From an uncultured Candidatus Saccharibacteria bacterium (GTDB taxonomy: Bacteria > Patescibacteriota > Saccharimonadia > Saccharimonadales > Saccharimonadaceae), in NCBI GenBank assembly GCA_946222005.1, contig CAMIHP010000002.1, positions 1 to 64,000 on the forward strand: a DNA stretch of 64,000 bases, given 5' to 3'. A program made the position numbers and the translations under genes. Position 1 is the first letter of the stretch. Each line of letters opens with the position of its first letter. The notes beneath the pieces are model-generated. The model was given only the letters and a program-made list of their open reading frames with translations. It made no database searches and was not told where the DNA came from. Of the stretch, positions 33,698 through 42,875 are shown piece by piece.

Positions 33698-34270
33698 ATG
33701 GCAATCAGTCAGGCGAAACTAATTCAGGCAGCGCGGCGAGTCTTTGCCCAGGACGGCTACAAGGCGGCATCGATTGTGGAGATTGCTCAGGTGGCGGGCA
33801 TTGCGGTGGGTGGTGTGTATTTGCTCTATCCGTCTAAGCTGGAGCTCTTCCTTGCGGTGTATCGTGCGGAGGACGAAAAGACGAAGAACCGGATTGTTGG
33901 ACGAATCGATTGGTCGCAGCCGCGGGCGGCTTTTGCAGCCTATCTACGTGCCACGACGCAAGCCATGCGGCGTAATAAAATCCTCGCCGAGTGGCAGAGT
34001 GATGTGCCTGGCGAGCAGGTGCGTCAAGCTTACCATGATGATGCGAAGCAAGTAGGAGCGGGCAATAGTCTGGCACTGCGTGGTGAGTTCTTTGCCGAGC
34101 AGGTGCAGCAGTGGCGGCGCGATGGCGTACTACGGCCAGGCGCGACCGACCAGATAATCAGCGAGCTCTTTACGGCAGTGGCAGCGATTGACGCACGAGA
34201 AGATATTGCACCAAAGACGATGCGGTTTATGGTTGATGCGGTGCTTGAGCAGCTGTTTGTGAGTGAGTAG
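33698..34270 (+). CDS. TetR family transcriptional regulator
   Basis: 190 aa. Helix-turn-helix at residues 5-50: LIQAARRVFAQDGYKAASI, then EIAQVAGIAVGGVYLLYPSK. The C-terminal part has K-I-L-A-E-W near 93 as in the TetR at 5467. GGAG lies 8-9 nt before the ATG. The next genes are 105 bp away (CorA) on the same strand; the target is not evident. A palindrome in the upstream gap is a candidate operator. Confidence 0.9.
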   Translation: MAISQAKLIQAARRVFAQDGYKAASIVEIAQVAGIAVGGVYLLYPSKLELFLAVYRAEDEKTKNRIVGRIDWSQPRAAFAAYLRATTQAMRRNKILAEWQSDVPGEQVRQAYHDDAKQVGAGNSLALRGEFFAEQVQQWRRDGVLRPGATDQIISELFTAVAAIDAREDIAPKTMRFMVDAVLEQLFVSE

Positions 34271-34336
34271 CTGCTGCGATACGCCACTATGACTTCATAT
34301 GCGACGCAGAACGCGGGAGCGAAGTTGGCGTAGTAT

Positions 34337-34365
34337 TTGCAATTATGACTGCTTCATCGTATACT
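34337..34365 (+). promoter_or_regulatory. Promoter of corA-like gene with near-leaderless start
   Basis: TTGCAA (34337-34342) and TATACT (34360-34365) are 17 bp apart. The ATG at 34376 lies 10 nt after the -10 and has no ribosome site. Confidence 0.6.
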
Positions 34366-34375
34366 TATCACTAGT

Positions 34376-35290
34376 ATGTTGCAATATCTTCGTTCGAGTG
34401 AGGCAGATCAGACGATTACGCCGCGTGATACGCTGCGGGTTGGGTCGTGGCTGCGCTGTGAGAAGCCCAGCAGTGAGGAGATCGATACGCTCCTGGCGCT
34501 TGGTATGGACGAGAACATCATCAAAGATGCGCTGGACCCGCACGAGGTACCGCGGGTTGAGTTTGAGGATGAGTGGACGTATTTGATTGCTCGCTTGCCT
34601 GATACGGACGATGATTTTAATGACTTTACGACGCCGATATTATTTGGCATTCATAAAAACTACGTGGTGACACTCTCACGCGATAGCCTGGGCCGGCTCT
34701 GGCAGCCTTTTGTTGACAAGACGCGGATGAATACGGCACGGCGGATTGAGCTCGTGGTGGCAATGATCGAGGCAGTATCGCTGCAGTACCAGCGGCGAGT
34801 GGCAACGATCAACCGGCAGATGCGAGCAGCAACAGATGACCTCCATACACTGCGGGCGCGCGATATCGTGACGCTGACCGAGTATGAACGCAAGCTCAAC
34901 GACTATCTCAACGCACTAGTGCCAATGAACTGGGCAATTGAGCGCTTGATGGCAAACCGCAGTCTCCGCCTCAAGGAGGATGATAAGGATGATGTGGAGG
35001 ATATCTCGATTGATTTGGAGCAGGTGATTGCCCGTTGTAAGTCGCTTCTGCGTACCATCACTAATGTGCGTGATAGCTACCGCGCCGTGATGGACACGCG
35101 CTTGAACGAGACAATCCGCTTACTAACAGTGATCACGGTAGCTCTGACTATCCCGACGATGATCGCTGGGCTTTATGGTATGAATGTGCCTGTGCCAGGG
35201 GCGGATGACCCGACGATGTTTTGGAAGATTACCACCGTGAGTGTGATAGCTGCCATGGCAACCGGGTATTATTTCTTGCGTCGGCGGTAG
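34376..35290 (+). CDS. corA: CorA-like divalent metal ion transporter
   Basis: 304 aa. It has a cytosolic alpha/beta N-terminal domain (to about 130), a long stalk helix (to 245), then two membrane helices. The signature Y-G-M-N (267-270) closes the first pore helix, and the next helix ends with RRR at the C-terminus. CorA forms pentamers that bring in Mg2+ (or Co2+/Ni2+). It is the usual length. There is almost no leader and no ribosome site. It converges with the DsbA-like gene with only 3 bp between the stops. Confidence 0.95.
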   Translation: MLQYLRSSEADQTITPRDTLRVGSWLRCEKPSSEEIDTLLALGMDENIIKDALDPHEVPRVEFEDEWTYLIARLPDTDDDFNDFTTPILFGIHKNYVVTLSRDSLGRLWQPFVDKTRMNTARRIELVVAMIEAVSLQYQRRVATINRQMRAATDDLHTLRARDIVTLTEYERKLNDYLNALVPMNWAIERLMANRSLRLKEDDKDDVEDISIDLEQVIARCKSLLRTITNVRDSYRAVMDTRLNETIRLLTVITVALTIPTMIAGLYGMNVPVPGADDPTMFWKITTVSVIAAMATGYYFLRRR

Positions 35291-35293
35291 GGG

Positions 35294-36004
35294 TTATTGC
35301 ACCCCACCTGCCTTGAGTAATGTCTTTAGCCCGTGCTCGCCGCCACCAAAGCCGCTGGTGGTGTAGTCGTTGACGATCATGTAGGGCAGGCCAGTGACGC
35401 CGAGCTTGAGAGCGCGGCTGGTGTTTGTGGCGATGTCATCTTTGTGCTTCTCATTTGTCACACAGTCGCGGAAGATCTCGACGTTGAGCCCAATCGCTTC
35501 GGCTGATGTTTCGAAATAGCTAACCGGGAGGAGCGGAATTTCTTTGGGCACGGCAACGCCTTTGACGCCAATGCCTTTGTCAAAGTAGTCAGCTTTGATG
35601 CGGGGCACAATATGGTGCGTGTATTCCCAATATTTATGCTGGTCGGCTGCGCAAAATGCTGCCTCGGCGCCACGTTCAGTGTTAGGCACGATATCTTTGA
35701 GAACGGCAACAATCCGGTGTTCGTAGCGTAGCTTGCCAGACTTAATGTGCTGCTGGAAGTCTGCGGTGTTTGTAGCGGCCTCAACCTGCGCACAAAATGA
35801 GCAGAAGTAGTCGGTGTAGTCGACGAAGACATTGGGTGCAGTGTGGCTGCCCTGCGACATCGCGCTCTGCCAGGGCTCACCTTTGCCAATGTGCTTGTTG
35901 GGTGGGCGGTTGATGAGATTGTAGGCGAAGAGGCTGATGATTGTGATGACGACAATCCCAAGCATGATATGGATCAAGCTAACCCCTGTTTGTTTTGACT
36001 GCAT
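35294..36004 (-). CDS. DsbA-like thioredoxin-fold protein, membrane anchored
   Basis: 236 aa. One N-terminal membrane helix (about 9-30) anchors an outward DsbA-like domain. The active site is C-S-F-C (68-71) in FVDYTDYFCSFCAQVE. TGLPYMIVN near 215 supplies the cis-Pro. It likely makes or shuffles disulfides in exported proteins. It overlaps the end of the upstream CxxC membrane protein gene by 26 nt, so the two are an operon, and the membrane protein may recycle it. Confidence 0.88.
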   Translation of the reverse strand: MQSKQTGVSLIHIMLGIVVITIISLFAYNLINRPPNKHIGKGEPWQSAMSQGSHTAPNVFVDYTDYFCSFCAQVEAATNTADFQQHIKSGKLRYEHRIVAVLKDIVPNTERGAEAAFCAADQHKYWEYTHHIVPRIKADYFDKGIGVKGVAVPKEIPLLPVSYFETSAEAIGLNVEIFRDCVTNEKHKDDIATNTSRALKLGVTGLPYMIVNDYTTSGFGGGEHGLKTLLKAGGVQ

Positions 36005-36602
36005 GATGCTCCTCCTGCTGAGCTAATGTTATGTAGATGGCGGCAATCTGGCCCGATCGATAGAGCGAAAAGAGGCTGAGCCCAAGGGCGATGATAAGCA
36101 CAATGGTGCTGGCAACCGTCGCGGCCGAAGCGGCGGCTGCTCCCGAGAAAAACACTGCCACGATGGGGAGAATGAGTGATGTACCACAGGGTACGCAGCC
36201 CAGGCCAATTGCCGCCGCGACGGAGGCAATACCGCTGAGGCCGAGCTGCTGGGTGGTTTGCTGGTTGCGCTTGTTGTGCCGGGCAGTGAAGATAATAAGC
36301 GTGAGCGATATTCCTTGTAGCATTGAGACAAGCACAAGCAGTGCACCCGTCAGCGATGTCGCGGCCTGCCGAGCGATCTCTATAAACATCGTCCCAATGA
36401 CGCTAAGTTTATCGATAAGCGGCAAGCGAGATACCAGCAGCGCGCCATAGAAACCACCGTTGGTTAAGAGAAAAATCAGCCAGGCAAAGCCAAGTGCGCC
36501 AACCAGAGCGCCAACCGCATAGCGTGGTTGGCGCAGCACCTGACTAATGCCGCTCAGGGCGGTAAGCGTGGCGTGATGTAGCGAAGAAAGGTGATGTTTC
36601 AT
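35979..36602 (-). CDS. CxxC membrane protein paired with the DsbA-like protein
   Basis: 207 aa, five or six membrane helices. G-C-V-P-C-G (C136, C139) lies at the start of a hydrophobic segment, a layout reminiscent of DsbD/CcdA-type electron carriers but with only one Cys pair, so I do not assign a family. It may exchange electrons with the DsbA-like protein it overlaps. There is no ribosome site; TATAAT ends 10 nt before the ATG, so the leader would be about 3-4 nt. Confidence 0.65.
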   Translation of the reverse strand: MKHHLSSLHHATLTALSGISQVLRQPRYAVGALVGALGFAWLIFLLTNGGFYGALLVSRLPLIDKLSVIGTMFIEIARQAATSLTGALLVLVSMLQGISLTLIIFTARHNKRNQQTTQQLGLSGIASVAAAIGLGCVPCGTSLILPIVAVFFSGAAAASAATVASTIVLIIALGLSLFSLYRSGQIAAIYITLAQQEEHHAVKTNRG

Positions 36603-36659
36603 CAGTGTCTCTATTATACCACTGAGTGCTGTAAACCTCTGTGTTCACCCCATTGATGG

Positions 36660-37292
36660 TTACTCTATGACGCCGTAGCCAAGCAGGCCAGTATAGTTGC
36701 GCTGTTGGTTCGCAAAGACACGTATCTTGTTATTCTCGTTGCCGCCAACAGTGGTGAGTATGCCATCATCATTGCGCAGGATGATGTGCGTGTGGTCGCC
36801 AAAGACGGGCGAAGCGCGGTAGATTGCTACGTCGCCAGGGCGGGGCTGGTAGCCACTATCGGCTGGCTTGAAGCGGCCTGCTGACTCGTAATACTCACGC
36901 AGCGTGAAGGTGCCTGGGATGCGCCAGCTACCAGTGTGTGGGTTCTTGAGCGGCGCACCGGCTTGCTGCATCGTCCAGCTGACGAAGTCGGCACACCATG
37001 CCTCGTGCGCTCCTTGGCTATATTTCGTACCAGCGGGCTGAGCGGCAAACTCTGCTTGGGTAAGCTGGATAACCTTGCGGCGAGTAGGGCTGAGGGCTTG
37101 CGTGTTGATCTCAGGAAAATGGGCTAGTCCTGGCGAACGATCGAGCGTAGCCACATGCGACGTGCCCTGGAGCTTGTAGAGGATCTTACGCCAGCCAATC
37201 GCTGTGCCAACAATGCCGCCAATAACGAGAAGGAGGGCAAGGCAGATGGTGATAATGGTTGCTCGGTGGCTGAGAGGGAATAATCGTTTCAT
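36660..37292 (-). CDS. CHAP-domain peptidoglycan hydrolase, membrane anchored
   Basis: 210 aa from ATG 37292. One membrane helix (about 13-33) precedes a CHAP domain. A-W-C-A-D-F (catalytic C100), R-P-G-D-V-A-I-Y and G-D-H-T-H-I (H169) are the expected motifs of an NlpC/P60-like amidase or endopeptidase. It probably cuts peptide links in peptidoglycan, in its own wall or a host's. The longer frame (to 37478) is not needed: ATG 37292 lies 6 nt after TATACT with no ribosome site, so it is another leaderless candidate. Confidence 0.85.
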   Translation of the reverse strand: MKRLFPLSHRATIITICLALLLVIGGIVGTAIGWRKILYKLQGTSHVATLDRSPGLAHFPEINTQALSPTRRKVIQLTQAEFAAQPAGTKYSQGAHEAWCADFVSWTMQQAGAPLKNPHTGSWRIPGTFTLREYYESAGRFKPADSGYQPRPGDVAIYRASPVFGDHTHIILRNDDGILTTVGGNENNKIRVFANQQRNYTGLLGYGVIE

Positions 37293-37298
37293 ACGTAT

Positions 37299-37304
37299 AG
37301 TATA
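37299..37304 (-). promoter_or_regulatory. Leaderless promoter of the CHAP gene
   Basis: On the minus strand TATACT ends 6 nt before ATG 37292. No Shine-Dalgarno sequence and no clear -35 are seen. Confidence 0.55.
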
Positions 37305-37371
37305 CACCGCGTGGTGATGAGATGCTTGTTGGGTAGTTGCCGTTCGGGCTGTGAGTGAGGATTTATTTTGT

Positions 37372-37611
37372 TTAATAGCCGCACACCATAGCAGCGAAAT
37401 TGCCGAGTGCCTTGCCGACATCTCTCCACCGACGACACCGAAACAGGTCGTGTGCGGTAATGAGCAGTGCTGCACCAATGATAATAAGCAACGCAGCTAA
37501 GGTGTACCCTGCGAGAGATGACTGACCGATGAATAGCTGCAGCGCATAATAGCTAGCCGTGAATGCGAAGCCAAAGATGATGAGACTGAGGAGTTTGAAG
37601 AGGTAATGCAT
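37372..37611 (-). CDS. Small two-helix membrane protein
   Basis: 79 aa. Two hydrophobic helices (about 6-24 and 33-53) are followed by a short basic tail (FRCRRWRD) and a mild helix. AAGGAAG lies 6 nt ahead of the ATG, which supports it as a real gene. I do not recognise it. Confidence 0.6.
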   Translation of the reverse strand: MHYLFKLLSLIIFGFAFTASYYALQLFIGQSSLAGYTLAALLIIIGAALLITAHDLFRCRRWRDVGKALGNFAAMVCGY

Positions 37612-37832
37612 GATGGCTTCCTTTGATAATGCGAGATAACGGTAGTACCTATCGTAGAAGGTGGTTGTGTTACTGTCAAGGTTATATATTGTTCATCTTT
37701 CGCTTTCCTTTTCTCTATGCTATAATTCGGCCCAACGGATGGTTGGTTGGCTTATAACAATATAATGCCCTGGGAGTGATTCAAGCAGAGGCCCGTTTGG
37801 GTGTGGGGCTCGTAGCATAAGAAAGGAGTTGT

Positions 37833-38597
37833 ATGACTCAGACCAAACCAATCATAACGGTGGATGGCTTGACTAAAGCCTATGCCGGCACGCCAGTGGT
37901 GGATGGGATATCCTTCACAGTTAAGACGGGTGAGATTTTTGGCTTGCTGGGGCCCAACGGCGCTGGTAAGACCACGACGCTCGAGATGCTGGAGGCGCTG
38001 CGGCCGATTGACGCTGGCCGGGCCACCATTGACGGCATTGATGTCGCCAAGCAGCCCAAGCAGATTAAGCAGATCATTGGCATTCAGCTGCAGTCGACCA
38101 CCTTTTACGATAAGCTGACCCTGCGTGAGCAGCTGCGTATGTTTGCCAGCCTCTACGGCCAGCGCGTTGATGCTGATGCTTTGCTGGCCAAGGTGCAGCT
38201 CAGTGCCAAGGCCGGCAGCTATGTCGAGCAGCTCAGCGGTGGGCAAAAGCAGCGCTTTGCGATTGCCGCCACGCTGGTGAACCAGCCCAAGGTACTCTTT
38301 TTGGATGAGCCGACTACAGGTCTGGACCCGCAAGCGCGGCGCAATCTGTGGGAGCTGATCAAAACCATTCGCGATGAAGGCATTACCATTGTGCTGACCA
38401 CCCACTATATGGATGAGGCCGAGCTGCTGTGCGACCGCCTGGCGATTATGGATGCGGGCAAAATCATCACCATCGATACGCCGCAGCATCTTATCGAGCA
38501 GTTGCTGGCCCGCGGCTTTACCAAGCAGCAAACGGTCGAGCCCGCCAACCTCGAGGATGTATTTATTGATTTAACCGGCAAGGCCATTCGGGAGTAG
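37833..38597 (+). CDS. ABC-2 type transporter ATP-binding protein
   Basis: 254 aa. Walker A GPNGAGKTT (about 41-49), signature LSGGQKQRF (about 135), Walker B VLFLDEPTTGLDP (about 155) and switch TTHYMDEAE. It is a single nucleotide-binding domain of the DrrA/CcmA drug and lipid export type. AAAGGAG precedes the ATG. It is followed directly by its permease. It pairs with itself and the permease to export a drug, lipid or peptide; the substrate is unknown. Confidence 0.95.
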   Translation: MTQTKPIITVDGLTKAYAGTPVVDGISFTVKTGEIFGLLGPNGAGKTTTLEMLEALRPIDAGRATIDGIDVAKQPKQIKQIIGIQLQSTTFYDKLTLREQLRMFASLYGQRVDADALLAKVQLSAKAGSYVEQLSGGQKQRFAIAATLVNQPKVLFLDEPTTGLDPQARRNLWELIKTIRDEGITIVLTTHYMDEAELLCDRLAIMDAGKIITIDTPQHLIEQLLARGFTKQQTVEPANLEDVFIDLTGKAIRE

Positions 38598-39764
38598 ATG
38601 ATGCGAGTCAAATCATATTGGATTGGCGTATATGGGCAGGTGCGCGCCCTACAAAAGCGCTTTATGCGTGATGGCACGTCGCTGTTTTTTACCTTTTTGT
38701 TCCCGCTGATATTCCTGCTGGTGTTTGGTGCGATTTTTAATAACCAAACCACCAGCTTTGATGTGGCGATTATTAACCACTCGAAGAGCGAATTTGCCAA
38801 GCAGTTTGTGGAGCAAGCCAAGGCAAACAAAGATACGACGCTCAAAGTGAAGGACGTCAAGGATATGCAGGAAGCGCGCGAGAAGCTAAAGCACTCGGAG
38901 CTCAGTGGCATCATCGAGCTACCAGCCGACTTTGGCACCGTGACACTGGCCCAACCTGGCGCCCCTCAGCCCGGGCAGGGCAGTGCCGCTGGCCAAACCC
39001 AAGCACGTCCGAGCGGTACTTTGCGTGTGCTCTACGCCAAGGGCTCGGAGCAGTCTGGCAACACGCTAACGGCTATTATGGGGCAGATTATTGATGGTAT
39101 TAATAAGGGTATGGGCCAGCCCGAGCCGCCGCTAAAGGTTGCGGGCCAGGCTGTGGGCGATGAGCAGCTCAAGACCTTCGACTATACCTTTACTGGCCTG
39201 CTGGCCTTTAGTTTGCTAAGCATGGGGATCTTTGGCCTGGCTAACCAGATGCCGACGGAGAAGCAAAAGGGTTCCTACCGGCGCCTGCGAGCGTCGCCCT
39301 TTACGGCCGGGCAGCTGATCCTGGCGATGGGCATCCACTACACGATTGTCTCGCTGCTGAGTGCCGCTATGATGCTAGTGGTGGGGATGAGTGTCTTCCA
39401 CTTCAACATGCGTGGTGACTGGCTACTGGCCGTGTCGTTTCTGACTCTGGCCGCGCTGCTGATGGTGGGTTTTGGCCTGCTGATTGGCGGCTGGGCCAAG
39501 AATGAGAACCAGTCGGCGCCGCTGGGCAACCTGGTGGCCTTCCCGATGATGTTCCTTTCTGGCACCTTCTTCCCATCCTTTATGTTCCCGGAGTGGCTGC
39601 GCACGCTGAGCCAGTTCATCCCCATGACACCTGTGACCGATGGCCTGCGCCTAATTATGACCGAGCACGCCAGCCTAGGGGAGGTACTGCCGTACGCCGG
39701 CGCCATTAGCCTATGGATGCTGGTGGTGTACGTAGCAGCGATCAAGCTGTTCCGGTGGGAGTAG
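38598..39764 (+). CDS. ABC-2 type transporter permease
   Basis: 388 aa. The first membrane helix is at about 32-50. A long outward loop contains a Q/G/P-rich stretch (near 115-135). Five more helices lie between about 195 and 385, in the DrrB/YhfC style. It starts directly behind the stop of the ATPase gene and forms one exporter with it. Codon use in these two genes looks richer in GC than the surrounding genes. Confidence 0.93.
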   Translation: MMRVKSYWIGVYGQVRALQKRFMRDGTSLFFTFLFPLIFLLVFGAIFNNQTTSFDVAIINHSKSEFAKQFVEQAKANKDTTLKVKDVKDMQEAREKLKHSELSGIIELPADFGTVTLAQPGAPQPGQGSAAGQTQARPSGTLRVLYAKGSEQSGNTLTAIMGQIIDGINKGMGQPEPPLKVAGQAVGDEQLKTFDYTFTGLLAFSLLSMGIFGLANQMPTEKQKGSYRRLRASPFTAGQLILAMGIHYTIVSLLSAAMMLVVGMSVFHFNMRGDWLLAVSFLTLAALLMVGFGLLIGGWAKNENQSAPLGNLVAFPMMFLSGTFFPSFMFPEWLRTLSQFIPMTPVTDGLRLIMTEHASLGEVLPYAGAISLWMLVVYVAAIKLFRWE

Positions 39765-39816
39765 CGAAGTAGCTAATGGAGGAGGTAAGAACTGTAAACA
39801 AAGGAAGGGGTGTCTT

Positions 39817-40356
39817 ATGGGTAGTCATACTTCAGGTAGTGTACCAAATACTGGCGTAGCTGATTTTCGTGCCTACCCAGCAGACCAGGCGATTGATATT
39901 ATTCGAACAATTGCTGAGCATCGATGGCCCATGACCGTCGAAGAGGCTTTCTCACTGCGAGACCAGTTCGGCTGGACACCCGCTCCTGACGATGGAAGAT
40001 TTTTCGTTACCCCCATCAGCAATGGAGAAGAAGACGGAACAATAAGCATCGACCGAGAGAACAGAGTTTATATATCAGGAATCGACTTCAACCTAACTTC
40101 CCAACTCCCTAAAAACGCAGATCCTGACATTCAGTCAGAAATGCGGTCAGTATATTCGAGGTATGTCGAAGCTCTCACCAGGCAATACGGCACAGGCGAA
40201 GCCAGATCCAGCAGTGACGTAGACGGTGTTTTGTGGCACCTACCATCACGCGCGAGCGTCGACATCGGGGTCACTCATCGATCTATTTCTGTTGCTATTG
40301 AATCGCCAGCGATGACTGATCTTACTGAAGCTGAAGAGAAATATTTCGCTCAGTAA
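39817..40356 (+). CDS. DUF6301-like protein (possible toxin-immunity protein)
   Basis: 179 aa, soluble and acidic. VADFRAYPADQAIDIIRTI, then H-R-W-P-M-T-V-E-E-A-F-S-L-R-D-Q-F-G-W, then PAPDDGRFFVTP, match what I recall of DUF6301 proteins, which are common in Actinomyces and related Actinobacteria near toxin genes. AAGGAAGGGG precedes the ATG. The gene stands alone after the ABC permease gene, with no toxin next to it. In a bacterium that lives on Actinobacteria, a gene acquired from the host is a reasonable reading (inference). Confidence 0.65.
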   Translation: MGSHTSGSVPNTGVADFRAYPADQAIDIIRTIAEHRWPMTVEEAFSLRDQFGWTPAPDDGRFFVTPISNGEEDGTISIDRENRVYISGIDFNLTSQLPKNADPDIQSEMRSVYSRYVEALTRQYGTGEARSSSDVDGVLWHLPSRASVDIGVTHRSISVAIESPAMTDLTEAEEKYFAQ

Positions 40357-40422
40357 ACAACCCCAAACTGCATAACATCGAGAGCGTCGAGCACTGCCTG
40401 CGGGATAATCATTCTCTACTGT

Positions 40423-42090
40423 CTAATCATCTGCAGGCTTGGTGGTCAAGGTGCGCTGGGGCAAGAAGAGGGAAACAAGGAAGCCTGTGGCCATAAGCGC
40501 GGCGCTGATGATGAAAATCTGGTGCAAGGAGTCGCTAAAGGCATTGAGAATGCGCGTGGTGTAGTCGTCTTGTTGCTGGCTTAGCTGCTGCTGGGCACGC
40601 GTGCGAGCTGGAGCAGGGAGGCGGGCCATGCCTTTGGCTGCACCCTGGCTGATGGTGTCGCGCTGGCTGTTGATACGGAGCAGAGTATCGGCATTGAGCT
40701 CGCTGTCGAGTTGCCGAGCGGCCTGTGGCGTGTGGCGCAGCGTTTGGATATAGGGAATCTGATTGACATCGCCAAGGCTGTGCAAGATACCACTAGTGAG
40801 CACGCCCGCAAAGATAGCCGTCCCCACCGTTGAGCCAAGCCCGCGGAAGAGCTGTACGCTTGAGGTGGCAGCGCCAAGATCCTGCTGGCGGAATTCATTT
40901 TGCACGGCGAGAGTAAGGATGGGCATACACATCCCCATACCAAAGCCAGTGAGTGTCATAATGATCGCCTCGTGCCAGTAGGGTGAGGTGGGCTGAAGCG
41001 TGATAAGCGAGAGAATGCTTGCTGCGGTGATGGCGCAGCCAATGACGATATAGCGCTTGTATACACCTGTCCGGCTGATGATCTGCCCTACACCGATAGA
41101 GCTGATCATCATCCCGCCTACCATTGGCAGGAGCATTAGGCCAGCTTGCGAGGCAGTCGCACCAAAGACTTGCTGATTAAATTGCGTGAGGTAGAGGATT
41201 GCCCCGAGAAAGGCGGCACCAAAGAGCAGGCTAATGAGCATAATGAGGCGGTAGGTGGGGTTGCGGAAGAAGCGGAGAGGGAGGATGGGCTGGGCGGCTT
41301 TGCGCTCAAGCCAGAGGAAGATACCACCGGCAAGGGCGGCAATAGCCAGTAACACGCTCTTGATGAGAGTAAGGCTCATGCCACGGTCGATGACGCTCTT
41401 AAAGACCATCTCCGTATTGTCTACTGCCAAGACAAGCGCCGCCAGGGCAATGGTGATGAAAAGAGCGCCAAGGTAGTCTGGCTTGTGCTTGCTGTCGTGC
41501 TTGATTTGTGGGCAATAGCGGATGATGAGAGCAGTGGCGATGATGCCAATTGGCACATTGATAAAGAACGTCCAGCGCCAGTTGGTTGTGACGCCAAAGA
41601 TAGTCGCACCATCGGTTAGCCAGCCACCAAGTAATGGTCCCGCTACCGAGCTCATACCAAAGGTCGCACCGATGAGCCCTTGCCAGCGGCCCCGCTCCTT
41701 AGGTGTAAAGAGATCACCGACAATAGTAAAGGCGTTGGCGGTGATAATGCCACCACCAATTCCTTGCAGCGCCCGCCACGCAATGAGCCATTCCACGGTT
41801 GGTGCGATACCGCTGAGCAAGGAGCCAATAGTAAAGACCGCTACTCCACTCAGCAAAAGCGGCTTGCGGCCATACATATCACTGAGCTTACCTGCTAGCG
41901 GTACCGTTACAGTGGTGGTGAGCATATAGGCAGTAACGATAAAGCCAAGAGAGGAGAAGCTATTGAATTCCTTGACGATTGCGCCCAGTGCTGTCGCCAC
42001 GATGGTTTGGTCAAGCGCCACAAGGAAGAGGGCGCTCATCACGGCAAGCATGACGATGAGTTTGTGGCGTTGGGGTAGATGATGGAGCAT
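40423..42090 (-). CDS. MFS multidrug efflux transporter (DHA2, EmrB/QacA type)
   Basis: 555 aa with 14 predicted membrane helices. Motif A is GKLSDMYGRKP between helices 2 and 3, and RALQGIGGGI lies in helix 4. A charged C-terminal loop (about 445-515) precedes the last helix. It is a proton-driven exporter of drugs or dyes. AAGGAATTC precedes the start. Its gene converges with the DUF6301-like gene. Confidence 0.93.
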   Translation of the reverse strand: MLHHLPQRHKLIVMLAVMSALFLVALDQTIVATALGAIVKEFNSFSSLGFIVTAYMLTTTVTVPLAGKLSDMYGRKPLLLSGVAVFTIGSLLSGIAPTVEWLIAWRALQGIGGGIITANAFTIVGDLFTPKERGRWQGLIGATFGMSSVAGPLLGGWLTDGATIFGVTTNWRWTFFINVPIGIIATALIIRYCPQIKHDSKHKPDYLGALFITIALAALVLAVDNTEMVFKSVIDRGMSLTLIKSVLLAIAALAGGIFLWLERKAAQPILPLRFFRNPTYRLIMLISLLFGAAFLGAILYLTQFNQQVFGATASQAGLMLLPMVGGMMISSIGVGQIISRTGVYKRYIVIGCAITAASILSLITLQPTSPYWHEAIIMTLTGFGMGMCMPILTLAVQNEFRQQDLGAATSSVQLFRGLGSTVGTAIFAGVLTSGILHSLGDVNQIPYIQTLRHTPQAARQLDSELNADTLLRINSQRDTISQGAAKGMARLPAPARTRAQQQLSQQQDDYTTRILNAFSDSLHQIFIISAALMATGFLVSLFLPQRTLTTKPADD

Positions 42091-42251
42091 AGAATTCCTT
42101 GGTTAGTTACTATAGTTGATATTCCGAAATGTAAATAAGGTTCTCGCTCTCGCTAGAGTATATACTCCTCCTATATGACTTTGAGATACGTCAAGTAGAG
42201 AACTGTTAACCAAATATGCTATGATACGCCGAATAGAACTGTTTGTCAATT

Positions 42252-42719
42252 TTATACCAAGGAGCTTAGGCACTGCACCGGCTGATTGCGAGCGATGAGC
42301 TGCGCCAGATCAACCTCGGCAAGGAAGTGAGGCAAAATTGGGTACTGCTGCGGGCTAATGAAGCCGCATTCGGCGACCTCCGCTAAGCCATGCGTTGTGG
42401 CGGCAAGGTCAATTGACTGGTAGTCTTGCCAGTTAGTGATGTGGAACAAGAACTCAAGCTGTTCGCGTGGCTCGCCAGCTGCTGGCGTGGCGATAGCAAA
42501 CTGCTGGACGAAGAGCAGCCGGCCAATCACTGGCTCAACGCCAGTTTCTTCGATCATCTCTCGCCGTAGGCCATCCAGTACGCTCTCTCCCAGTTCCAGC
42601 CCACCGCCCGGTGTACACCAAAAATCTCGGCCATCGCCAGTGCGCGCTGTCAAGCGCTGGCAAAAGAGCTCACCCTTGTCGTTGATGATAATTCCGCGTA
42701 CGTTGATGTGTCTGTGCAT
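42252..42719 (-). CDS. NUDIX hydrolase
   Basis: 155 aa from ATG 42719, which has GGAGG 6 nt upstream. The NUDIX box is complete: G-G-G-L-E-L-G-E-S then R-R-E-M-I-E-E-T-G-V, supplying the metal-binding Glu residues. It hydrolyses nucleoside diphosphate-linked compounds; the substrate is unknown. No operon partner. Confidence 0.92.
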   Translation of the reverse strand: MHRHINVRGIIINDKGELFCQRLTARTGDGRDFWCTPGGGLELGESVLDGLRREMIEETGVEPVIGRLLFVQQFAIATPAAGEPREQLEFLFHITNWQDYQSIDLAATTHGLAEVAECGFISPQQYPILPHFLAEVDLAQLIARNQPVQCLSSLV

Positions 42720-42863
42720 GGTGCCTCCGTTATAGAACCGTTGATAATGAATGATAGACAGCCAGTTAGGCAATTATGTCTAGTATAGCAGCAGTGAGAT
42801 AGGTATTGTAAGAAGCGCGTGGTATTAACAACACAAGCGATAGCACAAAATTGCAGTTTGTTA

Positions 42864-42869
42864 TATAAT
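42864..42869 (+). promoter_or_regulatory. Leaderless promoter of the second kinase-like gene
   Basis: TATAAT ends 6 nt before ATG 42876. No ribosome site is seen. Confidence 0.6.
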
Positions 42870-42875
42870 ACTCGT

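Noticed and set aside
37752..38531. 259-codon minus frame opposite the ABC ATPase
   Set aside because: The plus frame has all ABC motifs. The minus frame is an artefact of codon bias.
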